A DNA stretch of 64,000 nucleotides from Bradyrhizobium diazoefficiens (GTDB taxonomy: Bacteria > Pseudomonadota > Alphaproteobacteria > Rhizobiales > Xanthobacteraceae): the NCBI RefSeq assembly GCF_016599855.1, contig NZ_CP067041.1, forward strand, positions 5,952,001 to 6,016,000, in the 5' to 3' direction. The notes below the pieces were generated by a model. That model saw only the letters and a list, made by a program, of their open reading frames with translations, was not told where the DNA came from and did no database searches. A program made the position numbers and the translations under genes. Shown here one piece after another: positions 18,777 to 27,224 of the stretch; position 1 is the first letter of the stretch; every line of letters begins with the position of its first letter.

Positions 18777-19811
18777 CTAGCCCGCGAGCGCCACGTCGGG
18801 CGCCGTCCGGGTCCAGCCCAGTGCCGGCGCGACCTTCTCCGCCACCAGCTCGATCGAGCGCAGGACGTAAGGGTGCGGCGCATCGACCGAATGGACCTGG
18901 AAGACCAGATCGGTCACCCGCTCCAGCGTCGCATCTGTTCGCAGCGAGGCGATCACCTCGTCCGCGCCGCCGACATGGGTGTCGAACGCCGTGATCATCT
19001 CCTCCAGCGTCTCGCCCGGAGGAAGGTGACCGCTCTTCATGAACTGCGGCAGTGCGCGGCGAAGCCCGATATCGGCGAGCCGCATCGCCTCGCGATGATC
19101 GTCGGCGACGAACACGCTGCGCGACGCCATGATGCGCGGCTCGCAGCCCTGTGGCAGTGCTTCGAGATAGCCATCGATGATCGGGTTCTGGATCTCGGCG
19201 AGCGTCGCGTTTGGCGCCTCCTTGGCCCGCGGCTGGGTGCGCGAGAGCAGCAGGCCGTCGCCGGCCTTGCCGGCGCGCGCACCGCCCGCCACCGAGAAGG
19301 TCGCTTGCCAGATTCGCTTGTCCAATTGCGGCCGCTGCGGATAGAGTGTGTCGCCGCCGTCGAGCTGCTTGCCGGTCAGCGCCTTGCGGACCAGTTCAAG
19401 ATTGCGCGCAAAGATCTCGTTGCGCTGGGTGCCGTCGAGGCCGAAGGCAGCAAAGGCCGACGGATTGCCGCCGGTACCGACGCCGAGCTCGAATCGGCCA
19501 TTGCAGAGCAGATCGAGCACCGCGGCGTCCTCTGCCACCCGCACCGCGCTCTCCAGCGGCAAGGTGACGATGCCGGTGCCGAGGCGAATGCGCGAGGTTT
19601 GGGCGGCGACGTAGCCGAGGAAGGTGAAGGGCGAGGGCAGGCCGCCCTCGCGCTCGTGAAAATGGTGCTGCGCGATCCACGCGGAATCGAGACCGGCCTT
19701 TTCGGCGCGCACGATCTGCTCGGCGGCGAAGCGATATCGTTCCGCCGGTGGCGCCTCGTCGAGCAGCCGTGTGAAGAATCCCAGGCGTTTCAGGTTTGCA
19801 AAGCGTTTCAT
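18777..19811 (-). CDS. FMN-dependent luciferase-like monooxygenase, KPN_01858-type
   Basis: A 344-residue flavin-dependent TIM-barrel oxidoreductase. It begins MKRFANLKRLGFFTRLLDEA; the barrel signatures are LDSAWIAQHHFHEREGG, IRLGTGIVTLPLESAVRVAE and LCNGRFELGVGTGGNP, all typical of bacterial-luciferase-like enzymes. Flavin would be supplied reduced by a separate reductase. The start at 19811 (CAGGGG upstream) is chosen because the frame further upstream runs over a MetQ remnant. It heads the seven-gene run 19.8 to 12.9 kb, so the transported compound is probably its substrate or is oxidised by it. Confidence 0.88.
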   Translation of the reverse strand: MKRFANLKRLGFFTRLLDEAPPAERYRFAAEQIVRAEKAGLDSAWIAQHHFHEREGGLPSPFTFLGYVAAQTSRIRLGTGIVTLPLESAVRVAEDAAVLDLLCNGRFELGVGTGGNPSAFAAFGLDGTQRNEIFARNLELVRKALTGKQLDGGDTLYPQRPQLDKRIWQATFSVAGGARAGKAGDGLLLSRTQPRAKEAPNATLAEIQNPIIDGYLEALPQGCEPRIMASRSVFVADDHREAMRLADIGLRRALPQFMKSGHLPPGETLEEMITAFDTHVGGADEVIASLRTDATLERVTDLVFQVHSVDAPHPYVLRSIELVAEKVAPALGWTRTAPDVALAG

Positions 19812-19939
19812 ACGACCCCTGTCGGGCGAGATGGCCACGACCCCGATGATGTCGGTTGCGGGGGCGCGAGACAAGCGGGCAATGCGCAAGGCTGCCCGCC
19901 GGGTCGCCTGCCCCGCTGGACCTTGGACAGGCAGAGTGC

Positions 19940-20046
19940 CTACCAGCTTGGCAACACCGCGCCCTTGAACTTGGTGAGGATGAACTCCTTCACCTCGGGC
20001 GTGTGATAGCTGTCGACCGGTATCACGACATCTTGGTCTCCATGAC
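19940..20046 (-). pseudogene. C-terminal remnant of a MetQ/NLPA-type binding protein
   Basis: On the minus strand, in a frame separate from the monooxygenase, is VIPVDSYHTPEVKEFILTKF then KGAVLPSW and a stop at 19940. This is the characteristic end of MetQ-family substrate-binding lipoproteins. The preceding codons do not continue the homology and hit a stop near 20090, so about 90 percent of the gene is missing. It suggests that the monooxygenase operon once followed a methionine-type importer. Confidence 0.6.
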
Positions 20047-20204
20047 TCAACGACGATGATTGGAACCGTTTTCGCTTCTCCGCGAGGCGAAATCAATGAA
20101 ATGAAAATCCAATTTGACCGGGCTGCGGCGGGCAACCCTTCTCTGTTCGCCGCCAAATGGGGAATGAACGCAATTGGGAGGTGCGAGCGGCGCGCAAGCC
20201 CTTC

Positions 20205-21659
20205 CTAGGCGCGCGGCTCGGCGCGCCAGGTCGATCGCGCGAGCATGATCAGCACGGAGATGACGGCGTAGGCGGCAAGCGACACCGTGACCATGGCAGC
20301 AAGCCCGGTCATTCCCGCGCCGAAATACGCCACCGCAATCCAGCCGCCGCCGGCCGCGATTAGGATGCGCGCGACCCCGGAGGCGAGCGGGCCCATCGCC
20401 CGACCCGCGCCTTGTGCTGCGAACGACGCGACGAAGCCAAAACCCAGCGCCGCATAGGCCGGACCGACGATGCGCAAGTACGTCATGCCCTCGTTCACGA
20501 CGTCAGCGTCGTGGCTGAAGAGATGGAGCCAGGGGGTCGGAAAAATCGCGACCAGGAGCCCGATGGACCCCGTCATGATCATGCCGGCGGCGCCGCTGAC
20601 CCAGCCGATCTTCTGCGCCCGCGCGGTCTGGCCTGCGCCCATGTTGACGCCGACCATGGTCAAAGTCGCCGTGCTGATGCCGAACAGCAGCGGGATCATG
20701 ATGTAGTCGAGCCGCGAGGCGATGCCGTAACCGGCGAGCGCCGAGGTCCCGAACAGGCCGACCGCGCCGGTGACGAGGATGACGGTGAGATTGGTCAGCA
20801 CGGCGTTGAACGCGGTGGGGATGCCGATCTTCAGCATGTCGCCAAAGACTTTTGCGCGCAGCGGCACGATGTGCAGCCTCAAGCCGGATGCGCCCGAGGA
20901 CATGTAGCGCAGCAGGAACAGCATCGCCGCGCCGTAATAGAGGCCGAAGGCGAGACCGGCGCCGCCGATGCCGAGGCTTGGGACGGGACCGAAGCCGAAG
21001 ATCAGCAGCGGCGAGACCGGGATGGTCACGATCGCGCCGATCAGGGTGACCAGCGCAGGCACCTTGACATTGCCGGAGCCGCGCAGTGCGGCCGCCTGGA
21101 GATTGACGATCCAGGCCGGAATCGCGCCGGCGAAGAGGTTGTCGGAATAGGTGATGGCAGCATCGAGCGCGCCGTCACGGCCACCGAGTGCGCGGAACAG
21201 TGCCGGGCCGCCGAAGTGCACTCCCGCCGTGAACAGCGCGCCCGCGATAATCGCCAGCACGATGGCGTGGAACAGCGCCGCATCGGCATCATCGCGGCGG
21301 CCGGCGCCGACCGCACGCGCCACCGAAGAGGCGACGCCGGAGCCGAATCCGCCGTTCGACATCATCATCATCAGCATGAAGATCGGGAACACCAGCGCCG
21401 CTCCCGCCAGCGCATCTGTGCCGAGATAGCCAACATAATACGCCTCCGCGATATTGACCGCGGTCTGCGCTACCAGAACGGTCACCGTCGGCAGCGCCAG
21501 CTTGAGCAGCGTCAGCAGGATCGGCGCAGTCAGGAGCGCGGCGCGGCGCTGATCGCTTGCGCTCTGGGCAGCCCTCGCCGCCGGGCGAACTGAGCCCGCG
21601 GGGGGCGCCAGCACCTCCGTGGCCGCCATGGGCGGTGCGGCGACGTCCTCGACTGACAT
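20205..21659 (-). CDS. MATE family efflux transporter
   Basis: A 484-residue protein with about twelve hydrophobic segments in two similar halves. The first half has LLKLALPTVTVLVAQTAVNIAEAYYVGYLG and GFGSGVASSVARAVGAGRRDDA, the second has GIPTAFNAVLTNLTVILVTGA and MVGVNMGAGQTARAQKIG, both classic MATE repeats. It would expel cationic compounds using a Na+ or H+ gradient. An N-terminal Ala/Pro-rich stretch of about 50 residues is longer than usual. The start at 21659 (AGGA nine bases upstream) is preferred to ATG 21701. Confidence 0.9.
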   Translation of the reverse strand: MSVEDVAAPPMAATEVLAPPAGSVRPAARAAQSASDQRRAALLTAPILLTLLKLALPTVTVLVAQTAVNIAEAYYVGYLGTDALAGAALVFPIFMLMMMMSNGGFGSGVASSVARAVGAGRRDDADAALFHAIVLAIIAGALFTAGVHFGGPALFRALGGRDGALDAAITYSDNLFAGAIPAWIVNLQAAALRGSGNVKVPALVTLIGAIVTIPVSPLLIFGFGPVPSLGIGGAGLAFGLYYGAAMLFLLRYMSSGASGLRLHIVPLRAKVFGDMLKIGIPTAFNAVLTNLTVILVTGAVGLFGTSALAGYGIASRLDYIMIPLLFGISTATLTMVGVNMGAGQTARAQKIGWVSGAAGMIMTGSIGLLVAIFPTPWLHLFSHDADVVNEGMTYLRIVGPAYAALGFGFVASFAAQGAGRAMGPLASGVARILIAAGGGWIAVAYFGAGMTGLAAMVTVSLAAYAVISVLIMLARSTWRAEPRA

Positions 21660-21711
21660 GCGTTCTGGTCCTGTCGTTCCCCGTAGCCGGCTGCCGCGCA
21701 TCGGACGGCTA

Positions 21712-21760
21712 TTGCATTATGACTATCATATTATTATGGCGATAGTGCAATACGGCTTGC
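21712..21760. promoter_or_regulatory. AT-rich dyad region upstream of the MATE gene
   Basis: In a GC-rich setting this 50-bp patch is strikingly AT-rich and contains nested dyads: ACTATC-N13-GATAGT with flanking TTGCA and TGCAA, and TATGA-N3-TCATA. It lies just before the MATE start and just after the 3' end of the downstream molybdoenzyme gene's opposite side. A drug-responsive repressor site is a reasonable guess. Confidence 0.35.
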
Positions 21761-21771
21761 GCGCGGATCTG

Positions 21772-24093
21772 CTATGCCGGATCGAACGCGCGGATCGGCG
21801 GCAGATTGCCGGTGAACTTCTCGACTTCGACCGCCGTGAGCTGGCCGGTGCAGCCTTGCGCGAAGGACGAAGTGCCGACGTCACGGGTCAGCACGTTCGG
21901 ATTGCCGTGAACGCAGAGCGGCGCGTCGTCCTTCGGATCCATCGGATCGTACCAGGCGCCGGTCGGCAATTGCACCACACCGGGCGCGATGTCGTCGGTG
22001 ACGTGGACCGCGGCAAGGCAGGCGCCGCGGTCGTTGAACAGGCGAATGATATCGCCGTCCGCAATGCCGCGCGTATCGGCATCGCGCGGATTCATGCGTG
22101 CCACCTCTCGGCCGCGATGTTTTGCGCCAAGCGAATGTCCGCCGAAATCGAGCTGGCTGTGCAGGCGCGTCACCGGCTGGTTGGCGACGAGGAAGCACGG
22201 CGCGCCGGGCTTGGGCATATCGCTCTTCTCGAGCCAGACCGGATGGCCGGGACAATCCGCATCGTTATGCGCAGCGATCTTGGCGGAGTAGATCTCGATG
22301 CGTCCGCTCGGTGTCGGCAGCGGATGCGCGACCGGGTCCTCGCGGAAACTGCGCAGCCGGCCGCCGTCGTCGGGCTGTTGCGGCACGACCAGGCTGCCGC
22401 GCCGCCAGAATTCCTCGAAGCTCGGGGCCTCGAGGCCACGCCTGGCAAGCGAGGCGCGGGTCGGCTCGTAGAGATGCTCCAGCCATTGCCGCGAGGTGCG
22501 CCCCTCGGTGAAAGGCTCGCGGACGCCGAGGCGATCGGCGAGATCGGCGAAGATCTCGTAATCGTCGCGCGCCAGGCCAAACGGCTCGGCGACGCGGTGC
22601 ATCGCGACCATCAGCGGATCGTTGCTGGAATAGCCGATGTCCTCGCGTTCCAGCGTCATGGTCGAGGGCAGCACGATGTCGGCGTGGCGCGCGGTCGCGG
22701 TCCAGGCGAGCTCGTGCACGACCAGCGTGTCGACTTTCGCGAACGCCTTGCGCAGGCGGTTGATGTCCTGGTGGTGATGGAAGGGATTGCCGCCGGCCCA
22801 GTAGACCAGGCGGATGTCCGGATAGGTGCGTGTCTCGCCATTGTAGCGATAGGTGCTGCCGGGATTGAGCAGCATGTCGGCGATGCGGGCCACGGGAATG
22901 AAATCCCTGATACCGTTGCGGCCCTGCCCTAGCGTCGGCCCCGGCACGTCGTTGACGCGGCGGCCGTAGTAGCCGATCGCGCCCAGCGAATAGGCATAGC
23001 CGCCGCCGGGAAGACCGATCTGGCCGAGAGCAGCCGCCAGCACCATCCCCATCCACACCGGCTGCTCGCCATGTTCGGCACGCTGCAGCGAATGCGAGAC
23101 GGTGATGAGCGCGCGCTTCCCGGCAAGGCGCCGCGCCAGCGTGCGGATCGCGTCGGCGTCGACGCCGCAGATCACAGCGGCCCATGCGGCGTCCTTGGCC
23201 TGCCCGTCGCTCTCGCCGGTGAGATAGCGCAGGAACACCGGCCATCCCTCGGTGTAGCGATCGAGGAAGGCCTGGTCGTGCAAGCCTTCGCTGACCAGCG
23301 TGTGGACGATGCCGAGCATCAGCGCGGTATCGGTGCCGGGGATGCAGGTCATCCATTCGGCGCCGGCCTCGACCGGCAGGTCTTCGCGCAGCGGGCTCAT
23401 CAGGATGAACTCGCAGCCGCGGCGGCGCGCAGCCGCCATCGCGCCGCGCTCGACATGCTTGCTGATCGAGCCGCCGGCCACCATCGAGTTCTTCAGCGCC
23501 ATGCCGCCGAACGCGAGCACGATCTCGGTCTCATCAGCGATCTGCTGCCAGGTCACGTTGCGTTTGGTGATGTCCTCGTAGCCGGCGAGGATCTGCGGCA
23601 GCAGCACCGAAGACGCGCCCGACGAATAGGAATTCACCGAGCGGACATAGCCGCCCATCGCGATGTTGAGAAAGCGGTGCACCTGGCTCTGGGCGTGATG
23701 GAAGCGGCCGGCGCTGGCCCAGCCGTAGGAGCCGCCGAACACGGCGCCGGGGCCGCGCGTGTCGCGGATGCGCATGAGCTCGTCGCCGAGCAGGTCCAGC
23801 GCCTTCTCCCAGCTGACGGAGACGAATTCGTCGCGCCCGCGCCTGCTATCCGGACCGGGCCCGCGCTCGAGCCAGCCGCGGCGGATGGCGGGCTGGGCGA
23901 CGCGCGCCTGGTGGCGCAAGGCGCCGGGAAAATTGTCGATGATGCCGTTCGGATCGGGGTCGCCCGCATAGGCCCTCACCTCCAGCCCGGCGTCGCCGTT
24001 GCGCGCCGAGAACACGCCCCAATGCGAGGTGTGCGGCTTGAATCCATCAGACAGGTCAAGCCCAGGGTCGGGGAAGCCGATCGTATCGTCCAT
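21772..24093 (-). CDS. Molybdopterin-dependent oxidoreductase, BisC/TorA type
   Basis: A 773-residue protein of the DMSO-reductase family. Near residue 120 is GGSYGWASAGRFHHAQSQVH and then VNSYSSGASSVLLPQI, where the Ser in the SSGA motif is the expected molybdenum ligand of BisC/TorA enzymes. There is no FeS-cluster cysteine motif at the N-terminus, and no Tat signal, so it should be cytoplasmic like biotin sulfoxide reductase. The C-terminal cofactor domain contains NQPVTRLHSQLDFGG and MNPRDADTRGIADGDIIRLFN. Substrates could be biotin or methionine sulfoxide or trimethylamine oxide. Confidence 0.9.
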   Translation of the reverse strand: MDDTIGFPDPGLDLSDGFKPHTSHWGVFSARNGDAGLEVRAYAGDPDPNGIIDNFPGALRHQARVAQPAIRRGWLERGPGPDSRRGRDEFVSVSWEKALDLLGDELMRIRDTRGPGAVFGGSYGWASAGRFHHAQSQVHRFLNIAMGGYVRSVNSYSSGASSVLLPQILAGYEDITKRNVTWQQIADETEIVLAFGGMALKNSMVAGGSISKHVERGAMAAARRRGCEFILMSPLREDLPVEAGAEWMTCIPGTDTALMLGIVHTLVSEGLHDQAFLDRYTEGWPVFLRYLTGESDGQAKDAAWAAVICGVDADAIRTLARRLAGKRALITVSHSLQRAEHGEQPVWMGMVLAAALGQIGLPGGGYAYSLGAIGYYGRRVNDVPGPTLGQGRNGIRDFIPVARIADMLLNPGSTYRYNGETRTYPDIRLVYWAGGNPFHHHQDINRLRKAFAKVDTLVVHELAWTATARHADIVLPSTMTLEREDIGYSSNDPLMVAMHRVAEPFGLARDDYEIFADLADRLGVREPFTEGRTSRQWLEHLYEPTRASLARRGLEAPSFEEFWRRGSLVVPQQPDDGGRLRSFREDPVAHPLPTPSGRIEIYSAKIAAHNDADCPGHPVWLEKSDMPKPGAPCFLVANQPVTRLHSQLDFGGHSLGAKHRGREVARMNPRDADTRGIADGDIIRLFNDRGACLAAVHVTDDIAPGVVQLPTGAWYDPMDPKDDAPLCVHGNPNVLTRDVGTSSFAQGCTGQLTAVEVEKFTGNLPPIRAFDPA

Positions 24094-24360
24094 CGCGTGG
24101 CCCTCATCGCACGAAGCGCCGCACAGGCTGCTCCGGTGGCAATCATCGGGACACTATAGTGAGGCGATCTGCCGATGGGCAACGAATTACCGCTGCCTGG
24201 AACTCGAAGCATAGCGGCTCGCGCAGGTCGCAAGGCCGACCGCATGCGCCATCGTCATTTCGTCGCAGGGCGGTCGCCCCGGCATTGCCGCCTCGTCGAT
24301 GATGAAACATGATGGCGCTCAGCCGGTGACGACGTTTCTTCGCGAGGTGGAGGCCATCCG

Positions 24361-26148
24361 ATGAACGAAAACGACATCCGCAAGGCAATCGCGGAGGTGA
24401 AGCAAGGCACGCTGTCGCGGCGCTCGTTCATCCAGACCATGGCTGCGGTGGGGATCGCGGCGCCGGTGGCGAGCCAGATCCTGCTCTGGAATGACGTGGC
24501 GATGGCCGACGCCACGCTTGCCTACAAGCCGGCCAAAGCCGGCGGCGGCGGTCCGCTCAAGATGCTGGTCTGGCAGGCTCCCACCTTGCTCAATCCGCAT
24601 TTTGCGATCGGCACCAAGGATCAGCTCGCCTCGCGCGTCTTCTTCGAGCCGCTCGCCGGCTGGGACAGGGACGGCAATCTCATCCCCTGCCTCGCCGCCG
24701 AAGTCCCGACAAAGGCGAATGGCGGCCTCGCCGCCGACGGCACCAGCGTGATCTGGAAGTTGAAGCAGGGCGTGAGATGGCATGACGGCAAGCCCTTCAC
24801 CGCCGACGACGTCGTCTTCACCTGGGCCTACGCTGCGGATCTCGCCACCGCCGCCTACACCACGGGGTCCTATCAGAACATCACGGTCGAGAAGATCGAC
24901 GACCACACCGTCAAGGTGATCTTCAAGGCGCCGACCCCGTTCTGGGCCGATCCCTTCGTCGGCGCGGTCGGCCAGATCCTGCCGAAACATCATTTCGGCG
25001 ACTATGCCGGCGCCAAATCGCGCGATGCGCCGGGCAATTTGAAGCCGGTCGGCACCGGTCCCTACAAATTTGTGGAGTTCAAGCCGGGCGATCTGATCCT
25101 GGCCGAACGCAATCCCGACTATCACGTCAAGAACCAGCCCTATTTCGACACGCTGGAGATCAAGGGTGGCGGCGACGCAGTATCCGCGGCGCGCGCGGTG
25201 CTGCAGACTGGCGAATACGACTATGCCTGGAACCTGCTGGTGGAGGACGAGGTCCTCAAGCGCATGGAGGCCGGCGGCAAGGGCAAGGTGGAGTTCACGC
25301 CCTCCGGCAATGTCGAGTTCATCATGCTCAACACGACCGATCCGTGGACCGAGGTCGATGGCGAATGCTCCAGCGCCAAGACCAAACACCCTACGCTGTC
25401 CGATCCGGCCGTTCGCCGGGCGCTCAACCTGCTGATCGATCGCGAGGCGATCCAGAAATTCATTTACGGCCGCGCCGCCATCGCAACCGCGAGCTTCGTC
25501 AACCTGCCCGCGCAGTTCAAGTCGCGCAAGCTGACCTACGCGTTCGACGTCGACAAGGCGAACAGGATCCTCGACGAGGCCGGCTGGACAAAAGGCGCGG
25601 ACGGCATCCGCGAGAAGGACGGCAAGAAGCTCAAATACGTGTTCCAGACCTCGATCAACGCCCCGCGCCAGAAAACGCAGGCCATCATCAAGCAGGCCTG
25701 CCAGAAGGCCGGCATCGAGATCGAGCTGAAATCGGTCACCGCATCGGTGTTCTTCTCGTCGGACGTCGGCAACCCCGACACCTACTCCAAATTCTATTGC
25801 GACATGGAGATGTACAACACGACGATGCCGCAGCCCGATCCGGAGCGGTTCCTGAACCAGTGCGTCTCCTGGGAGATCGCCAACAAGGACAACAAATGGC
25901 TCGGCCGCAACATCTCGCGCTGGTCCGATCCCGAGGCCGACAACGCCTACAAGGCCGCGCAGACCAAGCTCGATCCGATCAAGCGCGCCGCGCTGCTGAT
26001 TGAGGTCAACGAGATCTTCTGCGAGGCCAACGTGTTCCTGCCGCTGCTGTCGCGACACATCGTCGGGGGCGCCGTCAACGGCCTGATGACCGACATCTCG
26101 GGCTGGGATGTCACGACGTGGAATATTGCGAGCTGGTATCGGGCCTGA
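24361..26148 (+). CDS. Peptide/oligopeptide-type ABC transporter substrate-binding protein (orphan)
   Basis: A 595-residue extracytoplasmic binding protein of the DppA/OppA class. The N-terminus has a Tat-like signal (RRSFIQTMAAVGIAAPVAS, cleavage near VAMA). Family features are ALRSRVFFEPLAGWD-like start of lobe I, VIWKLKQGVRWHDGKPFTAD and PVGTGPYKFVEFKPGD, then VRRALNLLIDREAIQKFIYG. GGAGG precedes the ATG at a good distance. No permease or ATPase genes follow, so it either serves a distant transporter or is a scavenger. A terminator lies about 170 bp downstream. Confidence 0.9.
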   Translation: MNENDIRKAIAEVKQGTLSRRSFIQTMAAVGIAAPVASQILLWNDVAMADATLAYKPAKAGGGGPLKMLVWQAPTLLNPHFAIGTKDQLASRVFFEPLAGWDRDGNLIPCLAAEVPTKANGGLAADGTSVIWKLKQGVRWHDGKPFTADDVVFTWAYAADLATAAYTTGSYQNITVEKIDDHTVKVIFKAPTPFWADPFVGAVGQILPKHHFGDYAGAKSRDAPGNLKPVGTGPYKFVEFKPGDLILAERNPDYHVKNQPYFDTLEIKGGGDAVSAARAVLQTGEYDYAWNLLVEDEVLKRMEAGGKGKVEFTPSGNVEFIMLNTTDPWTEVDGECSSAKTKHPTLSDPAVRRALNLLIDREAIQKFIYGRAAIATASFVNLPAQFKSRKLTYAFDVDKANRILDEAGWTKGADGIREKDGKKLKYVFQTSINAPRQKTQAIIKQACQKAGIEIELKSVTASVFFSSDVGNPDTYSKFYCDMEMYNTTMPQPDPERFLNQCVSWEIANKDNKWLGRNISRWSDPEADNAYKAAQTKLDPIKRAALLIEVNEIFCEANVFLPLLSRHIVGGAVNGLMTDISGWDVTTWNIASWYRA

Positions 26149-26199
26149 GGGCGGGTCATTGTCACCCGAGCTCGCTGACATCATCTGTGCACTGTGTGC

Positions 26200-26348
26200 T
26201 TCGGGTCACAGCAGAATCGGCGGCGTTTGCCTAGATTGGCTGTGCATGGCCGCAAACAAGGTAACGGCGGTACGCACAGGGCTGCGGAGGCGATCGACAG
26301 CTTGGGACCTATCGAAGCCGCCAGGGTGGAGAACCCGGCGGCTTTTTC
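26200..26348 (+). ncRNA. Candidate structured RNA ending in an intrinsic terminator
   Basis: The interval after the binding-protein gene is GC-rich, contains several short inverted segments (for example GTGTGCTTCGGGTCACA at 26201-26217 and GGCTGTGCATGGCC further on) and ends with a strong terminator. It has no convincing reading frame with a ribosome site. It may be a small RNA or just the trailer of the preceding gene. Not assigned to a known RNA family. Confidence 0.3.
26317..26348 (+). terminator. Intrinsic terminator
   Basis: The stem GCCGCC-A-GGG pairs with CCCGGCGGC around the loop TGGAGAA and is followed directly by TTTTT. It ends transcription of the + strand from the binding-protein gene or from the candidate RNA upstream. 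Confidence 0.8.
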
Positions 26349-26366
26349 TTTGCCGCGAGAAGGCAG

Positions 26367-26660
26367 CTATCGCTGGGGGGCGTCCGAGCGCCTCTGCTCG
26401 TCGCGCTCGTCCTCGATCTCCCGTTCGGCCTCGAGCCAAAAGTCCAGATCGCGATCGGCGGGACAGCCGGCCTCCTCCCAAAGCTCGTAGGCCCGCGCCC
26501 GGACCTTGCCGCGCTGCATCATGCGACGCAGCCTGCGCCTCAGGTCTTCGGTGAAACTTCGCAGGCGCTGGATGGTGGTTTCGTCTCTCACGAGCGCGGT
26601 CGCTCGCGTGGCGAGCTCGATCTGGTGCTCGATCTTCTGCTGTTCGTCCACGGCGAACAT
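26367..26660 (-). CDS. Small DUF2934-type protein
   Basis: A 97-residue charged protein. Residues about 54-80, RARAYELWEEAGCPADRDLD then FWLEAEREI, match the DUF2934 pattern (RAyelWe..G.p.grdl.fWl.AE.E). The first half is helical, Arg/Glu-rich and probably coiled. DUF2934 proteins are abundant in rhizobia and have no established function. It stands in the accessory stretch after 26.2 kb, with another DUF2934 gene 276 bp upstream in the same orientation. Confidence 0.75.
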   Translation of the reverse strand: MFAVDEQQKIEHQIELATRATALVRDETTIQRLRSFTEDLRRRLRRMMQRGKVRARAYELWEEAGCPADRDLDFWLEAEREIEDERDEQRRSDAPQR

Positions 26661-26753
26661 TGCCTTTTGGAACGGGCCGCGCCACAGCCCGTGCTGCGCG
26701 AGAGCTTAATTCTTTCTGCAAAGCTCCGTTCCCGCGACGCACGTTGAATCCAG

Positions 26754-26939
26754 CTAATGCCAGATCGTGTCCGCTTCGACGATCACGGCCCTGATCTCAG
26801 GATCTTCGGCCGTGTTGCAGGTGCAAGGCATGCCCGCGCCGCATCGGCATCCGCCGAGCTCTTCACTCCAGGTCCGGAGCGGATGGTTTTCGCAGACCCA
26901 TCCGAGGCCCTGGCAGAACGGGCACCTTCTGTTTGTCAC
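26754..26939 (-). CDS. Small Cys-rich protein (zinc-ribbon-like)
   Basis: A 61-residue protein starting at GTG 26939. It reads TNRRCPFCQGLGWVCENH then GCRCGAGMPCTCN, giving CxxC, a single Cys, CxC and CxC groups that could bind a metal. The GTG overlaps the TGA of the preceding DUF2934 gene (GTGA), a sign of translational coupling. I recall similar short proteins in Bradyrhizobium annotated only as hypothetical. Confidence 0.65.
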   Translation of the reverse strand: MTNRRCPFCQGLGWVCENHPLRTWSEELGGCRCGAGMPCTCNTAEDPEIRAVIVEADTIWH

Positions 26940-27103
26940 AGCGTATCCGGGGTGCGCATGGTGCCCGACTTGTCCTCGTTGCGCAGCTCCTGCTCGGCCG
27001 CGTGCCAAAACTCGTCCTCGCGGCCCTCGGGCTTGCCGGCCTGCTCCCACAGACGGTGCGCGCGCTCTCTGATTTCCTGTTCGGTGGGCTCGGCCAATTG
27101 CAT
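26936..27103 (-). CDS. Very small DUF2934 protein
   Basis: A 55-residue protein with a complete DUF2934 signature: EIRERAHRLWEQAGKPEGRE then DEFWHAAEQEL. ATG 27103 lies directly against AGGAG, which is too close; the TTG two codons later (27097) has ideal spacing from the same AGGAG and may be the true start. It is the first gene of a two-gene coupled unit with the Cys-rich protein. Confidence 0.7.
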   Translation of the reverse strand: MQLAEPTEQEIRERAHRLWEQAGKPEGREDEFWHAAEQELRNEDKSGTMRTPDTL

Positions 27104-27224
27104 CTCCTGTCATGACGCGGCCCCACCTTTGGGGGGCTATTGGGGCTTGGAGGCAGGGCCGCGCGGGCCAGCCATCGGCGGCGACGCTGGCCCACTGATT
27201 CAAGCTTCGATGTTGGCGGGAGTT

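Noticed and set aside
24319..26184. 621-codon open frame on the minus strand
   Set aside because: It lies fully antisense to the peptide-binding protein gene, which has clear family motifs and a ribosome site. High-GC third-position bias produces such shadows.
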